Below are positions 1 to 10,655 of a DNA stretch of 64,000 nt, piece by piece. Numbering within the stretch: the first letter of the stretch is position 1; every line of letters begins with the position of its first letter. The DNA lies in contig JAQOTA010000062.1 of NCBI GenBank assembly GCA_029532415.1, positions 434,001 to 498,000 on the forward strand. Reading direction: 5' to 3'. A program made the position numbers and the translations under genes. This DNA is from Marasmius tenuissimus. Its lineage: Eukaryota; Basidiomycota; Agaricomycetes; Agaricales; Marasmiaceae. Below the pieces are notes generated by a model that worked only from the letters and a program-made list of their open reading frames with translations, made no database searches and was not told the DNA's origin.

Positions 1-1730
1 TCTCTAAAGTCCTATGAGCCATATCAAGACTCCTCGTCAACCCTTTGAACAACCTCACAACAGGCTCCCCCATCAAATTCTGTGGCGAGAGAAAGGATAC
101 ATCTCATCTCTCTTCCCTCCAGAGACCAGACTCAGTCTCTTCTTTACCATTACCAGAGTTTTTTAAAGTCGATATGTCCTGAACACTACCAGACAGACCT
201 CATAAAGGCACTGAAGAGCAAAGGAAGTTGAAGAGATGGGAGCACTGTTGATTTCGGGATAGCATTTGAGGCTTGTATAGGGGGTTCAGGCTCTGGATTT
301 GAGCATGTGTTGTATAGGTGCATGATTGCTGTTACTTTGTAGATGGCACGTTTTAGATGGCACGTTTTAGATCCCCTCATTCCAACGTATGCACAGCATC
401 AAGACATTAAAAAGGCTTACCAGTCGCCGGTGACTTGTGAGCAAGCACACCAAAGCGGAAAGCCGACCCTGGCAGATGGATTGGTGAAGCCAATGTGCAA
501 TATTGACATAGAGGCAGTCGCAGCAACATGGCAGCTACAACTCGACACACGGAAGAGTCCTACGAAGATGACCTCATCAATGACGCCAGCTATGACATGC
601 GCCCAAGCCTTACATCCCAGGTATATAAGTCAGGCTGGCCAGTCTGCCGCTTGTTGCTTCCCTTCCCCACTGCCACCACCACCACCCAGGCTCCCAAACA
701 TCTCTCTCTCATTCTCTAATGCTCTCAACAACCTTAACAACAACACTGCCCGTAGCCATTGGCTTACCAGTCCTCGCCATCAAATCACTCTCATTCAAGA
801 TTTTGGGACTATGACACTGGTAACAATTCTCGGGAGCCCTGGTCAGGGGAGAGTTTCTAGGAGCCGATGGTGGGATTCAGACTTCTTGAGCCCATCGCAA
901 CCCTTCATTGAGTACAACGAGCCCAGCTTTGACTCACGCAGTGTGTATATGCATGCTAATTCTCAGACTATGACTAATGTGTCTCTATTCTCTGGCTCAA
1001 CAGTGATTGTTCCATCACCCCATACGTTCATTGAAGCAACAACCTTTGAAGTGGATCTTGGCTCAACAACGTGTGGTAGCTCAAGACATCTCTTTGCCAT
1101 CGAGTTCAACATCCTACAGTTAGCGGACCTTCCTCATTGCCTCTTCGTGCATCTGATTCAAAGCTTTGATACCTAGCCTCGTGAACTTATGCGTATAGAA
1201 GGCATGTCAATGTCACAAAACTGATTACTGCTAGTTCATTGAGGCTGTTAGTGTTGAGTAAGTAGCTGCTAGTCGCCCATTGTATTTCAACACTCACCAA
1301 GGGATTTAGTGTTCTCTATTTGCTCATTGACCATCATTTGGTAAGTTCTTGCTCATGTTTGCGTTAGTGTCACTGCTGATCTTGATGTCCAAGTTTCAGG
1401 CATCAATATTGTCATGCTGCTGATCTATTGGAACTATCATCTGGAAGCTCGAGTATGTTGTTTAGACCGTGTATCTTATCTAGGCTCCTGGCTATCAAAC
1501 ATTATCACCAAACTGTGACAATTTCTATGTTTGAGTTGGTTGAGAGTCTGTTCCCTAGGACGGCGTGTAGTGGGCATCTTGAAAGCGGCCGTGTACATGC
1601 TCAATACGGGAGGCTTGCGCAATGTACAGGTGCATGCCCATCATGTGCCGGGAATGTGCAGTAGCCTCCATTATGGTTTTCCACTACAGTATGCCTGGCA
1701 AATGTACATTGAATCTACATACTGGGGTTC
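1..1730. other. Unassigned, probably transposon-derived DNA
   Basis: I see no gene I can support here. A 277-codon open frame (343-1176, plus) matches no family I know and has low-complexity Pro and Ser runs. A TATA-like sequence lies at 622-629, followed by pyrimidine-rich DNA, as in a retroelement LTR or a promoter. No terminal repeats could be matched within the window. The stretch adjoins the 3' end of a decayed retroelement and may be part of it. Confidence 0.3.
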
Positions 1731-2648
1731 ATGTACAAACAAGGTCATAATGGGATATAAAATGTTTGACAAATACCTGTTGGGAACATTGTGGTACCCA
1801 AAGCCACCAGGTTGCATGGATGTAGGCCTGTTCCATTGATGGTCTACGATTTGGAGGTTTGCTGATGTGAGAGGGGTGTAGGGGACATCGCCTGTAGGCT
1901 TTGGCAACGTCCCTTACTGCAGCTTCCAAACTGGGGGGGGGAGACGGTGGCATAGGAGGGATACAGTGTTGAATGTGCCCCATGTACAAGGGAAGTCGTT
2001 GCTGTTGATGTGGTAGTTGATGGAAAATGTTGAGGCGGTGGGTTTCTTTGGATAGGAGTAATTCTGAACAAGGCAAAGTTTTTCCGGTTTGTGAGGTTTT
2101 GGGATGAGTTCGATCAGTGAGGACTGGAAGGGTCCCACAAGGAATTTGACCTCGTCTTGTGAGAGGGGGCCTTCCCAGCGTCTGGCTTTGACTTCTAGGG
2201 TAATTATGCATGCGAGTTCAGCCTTCTGAGCATGGGTGGAAAGGTGTGCAGGATTATTAGGTGGAGAGAAAGTGTGGTATATGCGGGGAATGCCAATGTT
2301 GAAACCTAGTTTGATAGAGGAGGGTATCGTGGGGTATCTGTGTATTAGGCCCGAGTTCTGGAGTAGCTCAAGCCATCCGTTATGTAGGAGCGGAGTGACA
2401 GTGTTATGCCTTCTCTGCTCGAGGGTATTCTTGAGCGCCGTGAGTCGAGTTGCGGCATCCTGAGCACTTGTGCTTGAGGTCGTGTTTGAACTTTCGGCAT
2501 CTGGCTGGTCTCTGCCAGTCAAGGCAGAGGGAGTCTCCAGCAGGGTTGACAATGTTACCTGAGGAGTTCCGTCGAGCTCTGGTGTCGTGCTTCCCATCCC
2601 ACGTCTTCTCTTGTGAGCATGAGTAGACGTTGTGTCTGTGTCAGCCAA
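1671..2648 (-). pseudogene. Decayed reverse-transcriptase ORF of a DIRS-like element
   Basis: From about 2648 downwards the minus strand encodes a protein resembling the reverse-transcriptase ORF of tyrosine-recombinase (DIRS-like) elements common in Agaricomycetes. Recognisable parts are LGFNIGIPRI, TFSPPNNPA, VGPFQSSLIELIPKP, CTWGTFNTVSLL and then AAVRDVAKAYRRCPLHPSH, which is the start of the catalytic palm region. The last block is in a different frame from the rest; the frame changes at a run of nine G/C pairs at 1933-1941. Beyond it the frame breaks again, and the remaining palm, RNase H and recombinase parts are absent. The element assignment rests on remembered family similarity, so the class is less certain than its retroelement nature. 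Confidence 0.6.
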
Positions 2649-2815
2649 GACATACTGCGCAGGCAGAGAGCTTTTGGCTGGAATGAAAGGATTGGGTCTT
2701 GGCGCCTCGAAAGCGGGGAGGGGATGCGGAGCGAGTCCTCTTGGAGAAGGATGATGGTTGTGAGTGAGGTCTGTAGCTCGCTCTGGTGGCAGAGAGGGCC
2801 GTCTCGAGCTGAATT

Positions 2816-2863
2816 GAGTTGGATTGAATTGAATTGGATTGGATTGAATTGGATTGAGAGAGA
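2816..2863. repeat. Simple repeat of TTGAAT/TTGGAT units
   Basis: A run of irregular 5-6 bp units (TTGAAT, TTGGAT) fills this interval, between the gag-like and RT-like parts of the decayed element. Confidence 0.85.
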
Positions 2864-2949
2864 CACATCAAATATGAGGGATTCGAGAGGTGCGGGGAAT
2901 AGGGAGGGTAGAGTGGAATTAGAGTGGTTCGAAACAATTTTGGAGTGAG

Positions 2950-3876
2950 TTAAATTGCTGACCTGGTTGCGCATGTCTGATATCATTCGGTTGTTGAAGT
3001 GGTCCCGCACATTGGCCAGAGTGTCTGGGTTGATGATTGCTATGTTCCAAGTCGGCTGATTCGTCTCGATAGACGCTTTCAATTGAAGGTGTCATTCCTT
3101 CCGTTGTTTGGCAGCAAACTGAATGAGGATTTCGTGTCCGTTTGGCTCTAGATGAGAAGGGTGGTTCGTAATGGCGTAGAAGAAAGATCTGAGAGCATTG
3201 ACATGGGTTTCGGGCCACTTTGCAGTCTCTATGTCAGCAAGGAAGCCAGGGATTGCCTCAGTGAAGTGTTCCCAGGTGGGATGACATGTTTCGAGTTCTG
3301 GTGCGCAAGAGTCGGTAGAAGGGTGAGGTTCCCGTCATCTCCATTTGCGATAGTGAAGGTGTTGGTGGAGGATAGGGTTGGGCTCAACAATGCATTCTTG
3401 TCCATAGCTTGTTTGGTCCAGTGATAAAGCTCGATGTAGTCTTTATTCCGGACTTTGTTCAGCGCAAAGTTGCTGGCCCTCAGAGGGACAGAGCTGGGGA
3501 GTGCACAGTTCTCATCAAAATCTCCTATCTTGGGCTTCTTCTTCTCTGCTTCGGCGAGGTCAGCCTGTCTTTGTTGCAAGGCTAAACAGGATCTCTCCTC
3601 TTTGTTGTCCTTCTGACGTCTCTCTTCTTCCTCGGCGGTGATCCTTTCGGACTCTATCTTTGCGTCCCAGGTTGCAATGCGGCGGTTGTGGCGGTTCTGC
3701 CAGGAGGCCTGGATAGAGGCGAGGGCTTCATCACAGTCTGAACCGTTAGAGACTAGGGTGTCTATCACCGTTTGCCAGTCGTTAGCGAAGTCGGGCATCA
3801 ACTCGAGTCTGGGATCATATAGGGGGCATTCCTCTGGAGCGGGAGTGGCGCTGCGAGATTGGTTGGGTAACAACAT
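2950..3876 (-). pseudogene. Gag-like ORF of the same decayed retroelement
   Basis: The minus-strand frame from 3876 encodes about 215 residues with a Glu/Lys/Gln-rich coiled-coil segment (EEEERRQKDNKEERSC) and then hydrophilic sequence. This is the usual make-up of the first ORF of agaricomycete DIRS-like elements. Homology continues past its stop at 3229 in another frame (FTEAIPGFLADIETAKWPET...). There an in-frame TGA stands between KQRKE and HLQLKASIE where Trp is expected, and the stretch ends at ISDMRNQ before a possible intron. At least one frameshift and one nonsense change are present, so this copy is dead. It lies directly upstream of the RT-like ORF on the same strand. Confidence 0.55.
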
Positions 3877-3899
3877 GGTGATTAAACTTCAAGGTGTTA

Positions 3900-4585
3900 A
3901 TTATTGATTCAGTAAGGTAGAATAGCAGAAGAGTAGATTAGATTTCTGAGAGCTGAAGGAGGGATGGTCGGCGTAGCAGAGAGAGAAGTGCTTGACACTC
4001 AGGAGCTACGCCGACTGTGAACATTCATAGACTACACTCTGCAGTTTCGTGCCTCAACAACAGACTAACACTTTTGCATGTAAATGGCAAAGAGGCGCCC
4101 GGATGTCCAAAATTTCTGCGACCCAAGGTTCCAGAGCGCAAACAATAACAAACTCTGCCAGCTCATCCTTTTACCACCACGACCCACTGCACGTCGCCGC
4201 ATTCAACTTACATTCCAACTCCATGATGGATTATTGAGGACTTTTCACCACCAAACGCCATCAGTAGAAGTCTAAAGGATACCTCTCGGCTTTTCGCCTC
4301 CCGCTGAGCAGACGGCGTTCCACGTTGCGCATTGCCAGTATTTGTGCAATCTATCCCAATTTTCGCCCTCCAGCCTCCAAGCTTATATGCCTCACATAAT
4401 GATGTTCTCCAGGCCGCTGGGCTCGCCCTGTCAATAGCTAAGTGTGGCAAGTTCATACTCTACTACAGTTGTTCTCATGTCAGGGTTCAAGGTTTGTCAA
4501 CAATAAATTAAACGTTATGTATCTCCTTCTGTTCTTCGCGACTGACGTTTGGCTCAGGCTTGTTTTAACGCTCGGTCTACTGCAT
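3900..4585. other. No supportable gene
   Basis: Only short overlapping open frames are present on both strands, with no recognisable domain or splice pattern. An inverted pair (CGGCGTAGC near 3970 and GCTACGCCG near 4006) could mark a small terminal repeat. Confidence 0.4.
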
Positions 4586-4589
4586 TCAA

Positions 4590-4960
4590 GCATGTCAGTT
4601 TAAACAGTCGTTTGAGCCTGATGATGTGGTTTGAACAGGGATTATGCTGCCTGTTTAAACAGCTGTCCTACGGCTGACATTCGGTGAGAGTTTAACCTTC
4701 TCCACAGCTGTGGCTCAATTCATTTTGTTTTCTAGGCTACAGGCGGGTTTAAACACCTGGTTCAATGCCTCACGTGTCGGGTTAAACAACCGTGTTTAAA
4801 CCAGTAACATCTTCCCGGCCGTTCATGTTTAAATGCCTTTGTTTAATTCTACTGATAAACTAGATAGTGTGTATAGTAGGTAGCAAATGCCATAGAGTGC
4901 CTCCGGGCTTGTTTAAACCTGTTTAATTATGCCCAGGTATAGCCTGGGGTGGTTTAATTA
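4590..4960. repeat. Cluster of GTTTAAAC palindromes
   Basis: The perfect 8-bp palindrome GTTTAAAC occurs five times here, near 4599, 4651, 4749, 4793 and 4911. Many one- or two-base variants lie between them (GTTTAAAT, GTTTAATT, GGTTAAAC, AGTTTAAC). There is no coding potential. Subterminal clusters of short palindromes are typical of the ends of some DNA transposons, where transposase binds, but no transposase or paired end is visible. Confidence 0.7.
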
Positions 4961-4979
4961 TAGCTCGTCCCACTGTAGT

Positions 4980-6400
4980 CTCCCGAAACGAAACGATCCG
5001 GAAGAGCATATTGTGCGTGGGTGATGATGTACAATTTCTTCCAGATCTTGGCTTCACACCGACGGCCTTTGGGTGTTACTCACCGTTCATGGAGGTAAAG
5101 CAGATCAATTTCAGACTGGCGAGCGCAGCGATTTGCTGCACGGGACATTGATATTCGGCAGGACCGACGAGTCAATGACACTCCCCTCGCACCCCCGGAA
5201 CCAAGTTATTCCCGTCCTCGTTCGACAAATGCAGAGTCGACTTGAAGAAGGTAAATCATATAGCCATGCACATTGTTGTAAAACCGAAATCCGGCTGTGA
5301 GAAGTAGGATTCGTCTCGATGGTCTCTTTGATGCGCAAGGGCCGACGGCTCCAGAGTAATCAACCCATGTTTGAATGCATAGGGATCGAAAAACATCATA
5401 TAGCTCGACTAGCGGTGAATCTCGAGCCTAGAAGCGGGAGGTCACAATCGCTCGTACGAGGATGACATGACACTTTGTCAATTGTCGCCCTCCCGGTGTC
5501 AGAGACGGAGGAGGCGGAGTCGTATTCCGTCGCTAGGCAGTAGAATGACGCAGGGTGCCGGTGAAGAATTGTCTTGTGGTCTGTGATGTGGGACTGGAGG
5601 AAAGAAGAGGGTAAAAAGATCGAGAGAGAGGCAGAACGGATCTCGACGGCGAACCATCTGTCCAGAGCGATGATTTGGTGGTTAAAGAGCAAGAAGGAGT
5701 GGATACCGAGAGAAGCAAAGACACTAAAGTATCAAGCTCGTCTTCCGTATTGTTGGCCTCGTAACGCAGTAAGAGTTAAGGCTGTGTGAGGAGTAGTCTC
5801 ATTCCACCATAGATAGATTGATGTGTGACGGAAGTCCCGCATAAGGGAACGAATGAAACTTTTCCTAGAGAGCGGAACCGAACGGCCTATTTACCAGCCA
5901 CCAGTGTGTTTTGAGAGTGTCCGGGGATAGAGTAAAGCATGAAGTAGGCGCATCGTAGATTACTCCACATACTTTGGCCGATCGAAAGCCTTAGGAAGCT
6001 TAGGAGGGATTCTGTAGCTCAGAAGGCAGTCGTGGTAGTCATGGAAGAAGCGCCAAGTAAGCGCTCATTTCACCCATATCATTTTCGCGCCAAATAGCGA
6101 GCAAACAACGCGTCTTGCCCTGTAACCACGACCATCGCACTCACTGCTTTCATCTAGCTCTCTCTTTCGACTTTTATGGGCTCAAACTCAGGTATGAGTA
6201 TAATGAAAGGCTCGGCTCCGTCACCTTCGACTTCAACATGACCTCAAAAACCTCAAACAACCATATTGCTATCTCGACTCGTTGAGCAAGTCCATCTACC
6301 TCGATTCGGTTTCTGGGTCGTTCAGTGAAGGATAAAAAGCTCGGTAAGTAGTCGAGATTTCTTCAGCACTCACCCGCTCTTACATTGTGTTTCGTCCTTA
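4980..6400. other. No supportable gene; upstream of the glycine-rich protein gene
   Basis: Short frames on both strands (for example 5073-5300 plus and 5396-5692 minus) show no known domain. The last few hundred bases are the likely promoter and leader of the glycine-rich protein gene. Possible splice sites near 6345-6402 suggest a 5' UTR intron. Confidence 0.35.
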
Positions 6401-6429
6401 GTCTCTTCTCTCCAGCCAAAGCCAACAGA

Positions 6430-7306
6430 ATGCGTTTCTCAGCTTCCCAGCTCATTGCTCTCTTCTTGCTCGCGACGACGAGCGTTCAAGCTCTCAACGT
6501 TGAAGCTAGGGTATGTCTTTCGTTAGTTTTCCTCGATAATTTTTCCAGCACTGAATCTATTTTTCCAGTCCCCTGAGCCTGACGTCGTCGAGCGTGATGA
6601 ACAAGGACTCTGGAAACCGCCTTCTCATTACCCCAAGCCTCCTCACTACCCTCCCAAGCCACCTCACTATCCACCCAAGCCACCTCATCATCAGAACTAC
6701 GCTCGTGATGAGGCGACTGCTGCCGATAACTATGGCGGCGACAAGGGCAATAACGGTGGAAAAGAGAACAATGGTGGTTACGGCAATGGTGGCAAGGACA
6801 ACCAGGGAGGCAAAGACAACAACGGCGGCTACGGAAACGGTGGCAAGGACAACAATGGAGGGTATGGGAACGGAGGGAAGGACAACAACCACGGAGGTGG
6901 CTACGGCAATGGCGGGTATGGAAATGGCGGCAAAGATAACCATGGCGGCTACGGAAACGGCGGCAAAGACAATCATGGTGGCTACGGTGGTAAAGGCGGC
7001 TATGGCGGAGGGAAGGGTGGCTATGGCGGAGGATATGGTGGTGGACACGGCGGATACGGCGGCGGGTACGGTGGTGGATACGGAGGAGGACGTGGTGGCC
7101 ATGGCGGAAACTACCGTCGTGAAGAGCAAGGTGGTTATGGTGGTGGCTACGGCAACAATGGAGGATACGGCGGAGGATACGGTGGTCGATACGGAGGAGG
7201 ATATGGAGGACACGGCGGGTACGGAGGCCATGGTGGGTATGGAGGCCATGGTGGGTATGGAGGGTATGGAGGCCATGGAGGCTACGGAGGCGGCAAGGGA
7301 TACTAA
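6430..7306 (+). CDS. Secreted glycine-rich repeat protein
   Basis: There are two exons, 6430-6510 and 6569-7306, joined by a 58-bp intron (GTATGT...TTTTCCAG), giving 272 residues. The N-terminus is a good signal peptide, with a hydrophobic run around residues 8-21 ending near VQA. It is followed by a dibasic-like stretch and a Pro-rich segment with three HYPPKPP-type repeats. The rest is low complexity: first NGGKDN/GGYGNGG repeats, then almost pure GGYGGG/GGHGG repeats to a C-terminal GGKGY. Such Gly/Tyr/His-rich secreted proteins occur in fungal walls and can self-associate; no enzymatic domain is visible. An in-frame ATG 45 bp upstream (6385) exists, but the chosen start gives a cleaner signal peptide. 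The role is unknown and a wall-associated structural protein is an inference. Confidence 0.75.
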
Positions 7307-7544
7307 ACGCTCGAGTTCCCTCCCACCAAATCTCTCTTTACGGACACCCCTATCTCTAATCCTTTCTCTTCATCTCAGTCTGTCTGTGTCTGCGGTTGAT
7401 CTTAGCGGTTGCTTACGCCTCCGCAAGTTTCCCTTGTAATGGTACTAAATAGGCCTGAAATTTCAATAATCATGTGGTTTACCTTGCAGAAACTCCAAGT
7501 AGAAAGGCAGCTCTATTTTTTGCTGATTCGATCGGATTTGATGA

Positions 7545-7640
7545 AGTTGTCTGGATCTTGTGGATCCTTGTGGGTGTAAAATACAATGAACGATCGAGGA
7601 ACTCGGGAGTTCCCGCTACTTCCCACGACTCCCCTTGCGA
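7545..7640 (+). repeat. Copy of a dispersed repeat core
   Basis: This carries the core of a family repeated in the window: CTTGTGGATCCTTGTGGG, about 30 bp of variable sequence, then a CGGGAGTT block. Related copies lie near 8227-8290 in the same orientation and near 16235-16300, 20165-20225, 23475-23535 and 32885-32950 in the opposite orientation. The remainder of 7310-8225 shows no gene I can support. Confidence 0.55.
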
Positions 7641-8224
7641 TTCCGACTTCGCCAGCTTCCCTTAGCTTGAAACCGTAACATTTATCCTCGCTTTTGGGCC
7701 TATAAGACAGTAGAAAACTGAGAGGAACGAGCCCTGTGTACAGTAACGTGCGTTTGGCCTTACAACGGAGACTAATGCGACTTGAGGTTCGCGAGTTATT
7801 GATTTGACGTAGAAAATCTGGTGTTGCGGAGCCTGAGCTTGCGACGCATACCAGAGAGAGGATTTCTATATTTAGGCTCAGAGATATGTCGCCAGAATCT
7901 CGCTCGCCAGTATTGCGACGACGAAGTTTCCAGGCGTGTGCGTCAATGGAAAAATGAAGGGCCACCAGAGGTTGACGCGGATACGCTAGAGATGCGCAAG
8001 TGGTCTCACGAGAATGACTATAAATCAGACGAAGATTTTGAGAGGAGACTTGTGGAGTATGGGAATTCAGACTCGTTGAATGGCGGCAGCAGTGAGTGGA
8101 ATCGAGTTGATGAATGATGATGCTGTGGTAGTTAACAGAATATTTTCAAAACACGAACCAAGCTAAACCTTGTCTTTGATCTCGAGAGCCAGAGCTTGCT
8201 GGTATCACACGGAAGTCCTCTCGG

Positions 8225-9200
8225 TCTTGTAGATCCTTGTGGGCGCAAGCGACGTTGAACGACCAACGGATTCGGGAGTTGCCGTTATTTACCCACGACT
8301 CCAATTACTTCCCGTGGGCCTGGGCCGTCTTCACCAAGTCATGGCACGTCAAACATTTCTCCGAGCATTCCAAAAACGGAATAAGGGCAAATTCCCGTCG
8401 AACTCCTTCTATGCAAATTATTTGTTGTGAATCATCCGCATTCGTCGAACAATGAGATGACTCGTCCCGCACCCACACTCGGCGTCGCTACACGGTGCCA
8501 CAGGACGATAATCAAAACCGGATTCCTGACTCGTGGGTCGTGAGTCGTACGTGTGCTCCCGAGGCTATGTGGTATGGAGGTTCGAAGAATGCCACAAGGC
8601 TCGCCGTCTCGCATTGTTCCGTAAGCGCGCAGTGGTCCCAGGCGGGAGTCCTTCTGACTAGCGGGGTCCTGTTTTTTTTTGTCTCCTTGACTCGGTGAAG
8701 GTAGAATAGAGGTATCTCAAGCACCACGACCTCGGGGACTCGAACGCAATTGAAGAAGGAATTGTTCTCTGTCATCTATTTGGCAAGCTCCGGATTGTAT
8801 TGGGCGATTCCGAGCGTTGTCTTTCCTCCGTCTCGGCGAAATGCAGACACACTTTTTTCTTTGGGCTTAACAAAGTCTTGTGGCACGTAATTTTGTTTGA
8901 CTCAAAGAGCTCAAATAGCCTGGAGATCGTTCTCCGTCATTTATTTTGGCTTGGATTTCCGCGTGAGGTGCGGACTTGGAGTTGAGAACTCCGCATTGTT
9001 CCCTCGTTTGCAAACAAATTCTTGGTGGGCAAACACCGTTTTTTTTCCGGACTTGACAGAACCCAAACATCGCTTGTTTGTTATCCGTGAGCTTGCGGGA
9101 TTGTCTTTGAATCTTGGTGGATACAAACACCCATTGTTTGTACACCCACTTTCTTTTGCTTTGAGGGCTTGAATTCTTCGATACTTGAATCAACTTGGGG
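8225..9200 (+). repeat. Left arm of inverted repeat flanking mating sublocus 1
   Basis: Several blocks recur here as the reverse complement of 15.4-16.3 kb, in matching order. They are CCGCATTCGTCGAACAATGA near 8437, a block ending GCATTGTTCCGTAAGCGC near 8613-8630, TTGTTCTCTGTCATCTATTTGG near 8762, CAAACATCGCTTGTTTG near 9064 and CACCCATTGTTTGTACACCC near 9128. The arms are diverged and interrupted by small indels. No convincing gene lies inside; minus-strand frames across 8867-9268 consist of repeat sequence. Confidence 0.65.
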
Positions 9201-9747
9201 TTGAGGTTGAAGCGCACGTTCTTGACTGTTGAGAGGCTAAAAAAATATGGAATCGAAGCCGGTTTCATACAATGTACCCTACAGAATGCCCAGAAGTACT
9301 AACTAAATACAAGAAGGTCGAAGAAAGATGAGAGAAACTGTAACAGAGTTGCGGAAAGGAGAAAAGGGACCACCCTGAAGGAGGGGGATACGAAAAGATA
9401 ACGCGGTGAGAAAGAGCGTGGGGCACGTAAACGAGCCAAGGAGTCGGGGAAGAGAAGGAAAGAGAGCGAGGCCGTTCTCTGAACAGCTAAGAGATGATAT
9501 ATCTGAAGGGTTTCGCCGAGAATTTGACGGGAGGTGGTGGTGGTGATGGAGATGCAGGTCGAGCTCAAGTGGAGCTGACACCAGACGCGTATATTTCCTT
9601 CTTGGTTCTGACAGCAAAAGAAAGAAAAAAAGGTGGAGAATCGGTCACGACGTGCTCACAACCGCGTTAAGAGACGATGCTCACCCAGAAAAGTCAGCTT
9701 CCAGGCCGACAATAAATTAACGATAAGTTAATTCACAGATCGTTCAT

Positions 9748-9954
9748 CTATGCGATGATGCAGTTGCCGCCGTGCAGTGTGCCGTTGTCAACTCTTTCCT
9801 TGTCGACAGGAAAAGAGACGGGGTGCTCTGGAATGGATGATGATGATAATGACGATGACGTTGAGGCCGCAGAAGAGAACATAAGATCGATGGCGGTAGT
9901 GGAGCCCTCTTCGAGGTTGGTAAAAGTGACGGTGAGTAGTTCGAAGCTATCCAT
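9748..9954 (-). CDS. Lipopeptide mating pheromone precursor (CIIA)
   Basis: This intronless gene encodes 68 residues. It begins MDSFELL and ends in the CAAX box CIIA, the signal for farnesylation of the cysteine, removal of the last three residues and carboxymethylation. A conserved Glu-Arg pair in FPVDKER marks the expected N-terminal processing site of agaricomycete pheromones, giving a mature peptide of about 11 residues, VDNGTLHGGNC. The middle is Ser/Thr-rich spacer. A longer frame continues upstream to 10242, but MDSF is shared with the other three precursors here and sets the start. It lies about 0.7 kb beyond the 3' end of the sublocus 1 receptor. The presumed role is to activate the receptor of a compatible mate, not its own neighbour. 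Confidence 0.9.
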   Translation of the reverse strand: MDSFELLTVTFTNLEEGSTTAIDLMFSSAASTSSSLSSSSIPEHPVSFPVDKERVDNGTLHGGNCIIA

Positions 9955-10089
9955 GTTGATGACTGAAGATATGTGGGGCGTACGGAGAGCGAGTTGGTAA
10001 GGACGAAAGGCCGTGTTATGGACGCGTTTATGGGGAGTATTCGCTGAGAGGTTGTTGGGCAACGAAAGTGGGAAATCAGAGCACCATGA

Positions 10090-10260
10090 GTCGGCTTTTA
10101 TTTGAGTTGAGGTCAGGGGGGGACAATGAGTCTTGGACTGGCATTGTTTCGTAACGCTGGTGGGTTGTGGCAGGAGGACCCTGGAAGACCAAGCCGCTCG
10201 CGGCAATGTCGCTCTGGATCCGGGACCGAAGTTGTTTTGCATTGATCAAACAATGCCACA
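10090..10260 (-). promoter_or_regulatory. Presumed promoter of the 9748-9954 pheromone gene
   Basis: Upstream of the minus-strand pheromone gene are an A/T-rich TATA-like element (AATAAAAG on the minus strand near 10095-10102) and several CATTGT or ACAATG cores near 10124, 10145 and 10250. CATTGT is the core bound by HMG-box mating transcription factors, and the other three pheromone genes carry it too. This was judged by eye only. Confidence 0.45.
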
Positions 10261-10655
10261 CGCTTGGATGGAAATATGAACTGGGTTTCCCGATACTTCA
10301 ACGCAGGACGCAAGTACAAGAGGTTTTATTTTGCAGCTATGTAAGTTAACGAGATCAAGTCGGATGTGAGTACGTCGACTAGAGAAAAATACAAGGAAGC
10401 ACGTAAGGTAGGTGAATCGTTGTCATGGGTAAAAGTCAGTGTCGTGACTGTGGATAGATGAGGATACAATGGGAAGTGGTTTAGAGAGGGATAGAGAGAG
10501 AGGACGGGTCAGAGAGCGACGGGCGCCTAGAGTAGAGAGCGCGAAAGAGGACTGGACCGTGATAGTATAAATACAAAATACCAAGATGAGGGAATCAAAA
10601 AAGAGGCAAAGGTTTCGCACCAGCGGGGCTGAAATATAAGTTTTCAATTCCGGAA

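Noticed and set aside
343..1176. Long open frame of 277 codons on the plus strand
   Set aside because: No recognisable domain, Pro/Ser-rich composition, and it lies next to a dead retroelement; kept only as unassigned DNA.
6557..7276. Long minus-strand frame opposite the glycine-rich gene
   Set aside because: It is the antisense shadow of GGY/GGH repeats; a Val/Ala/Ser/Thr-rich product is what such repeats give in reverse.
8867..9268. 133-codon minus-strand frame beside sublocus 1
   Set aside because: It consists of the inverted-repeat arm and has no equivalent intact frame in the other arm.
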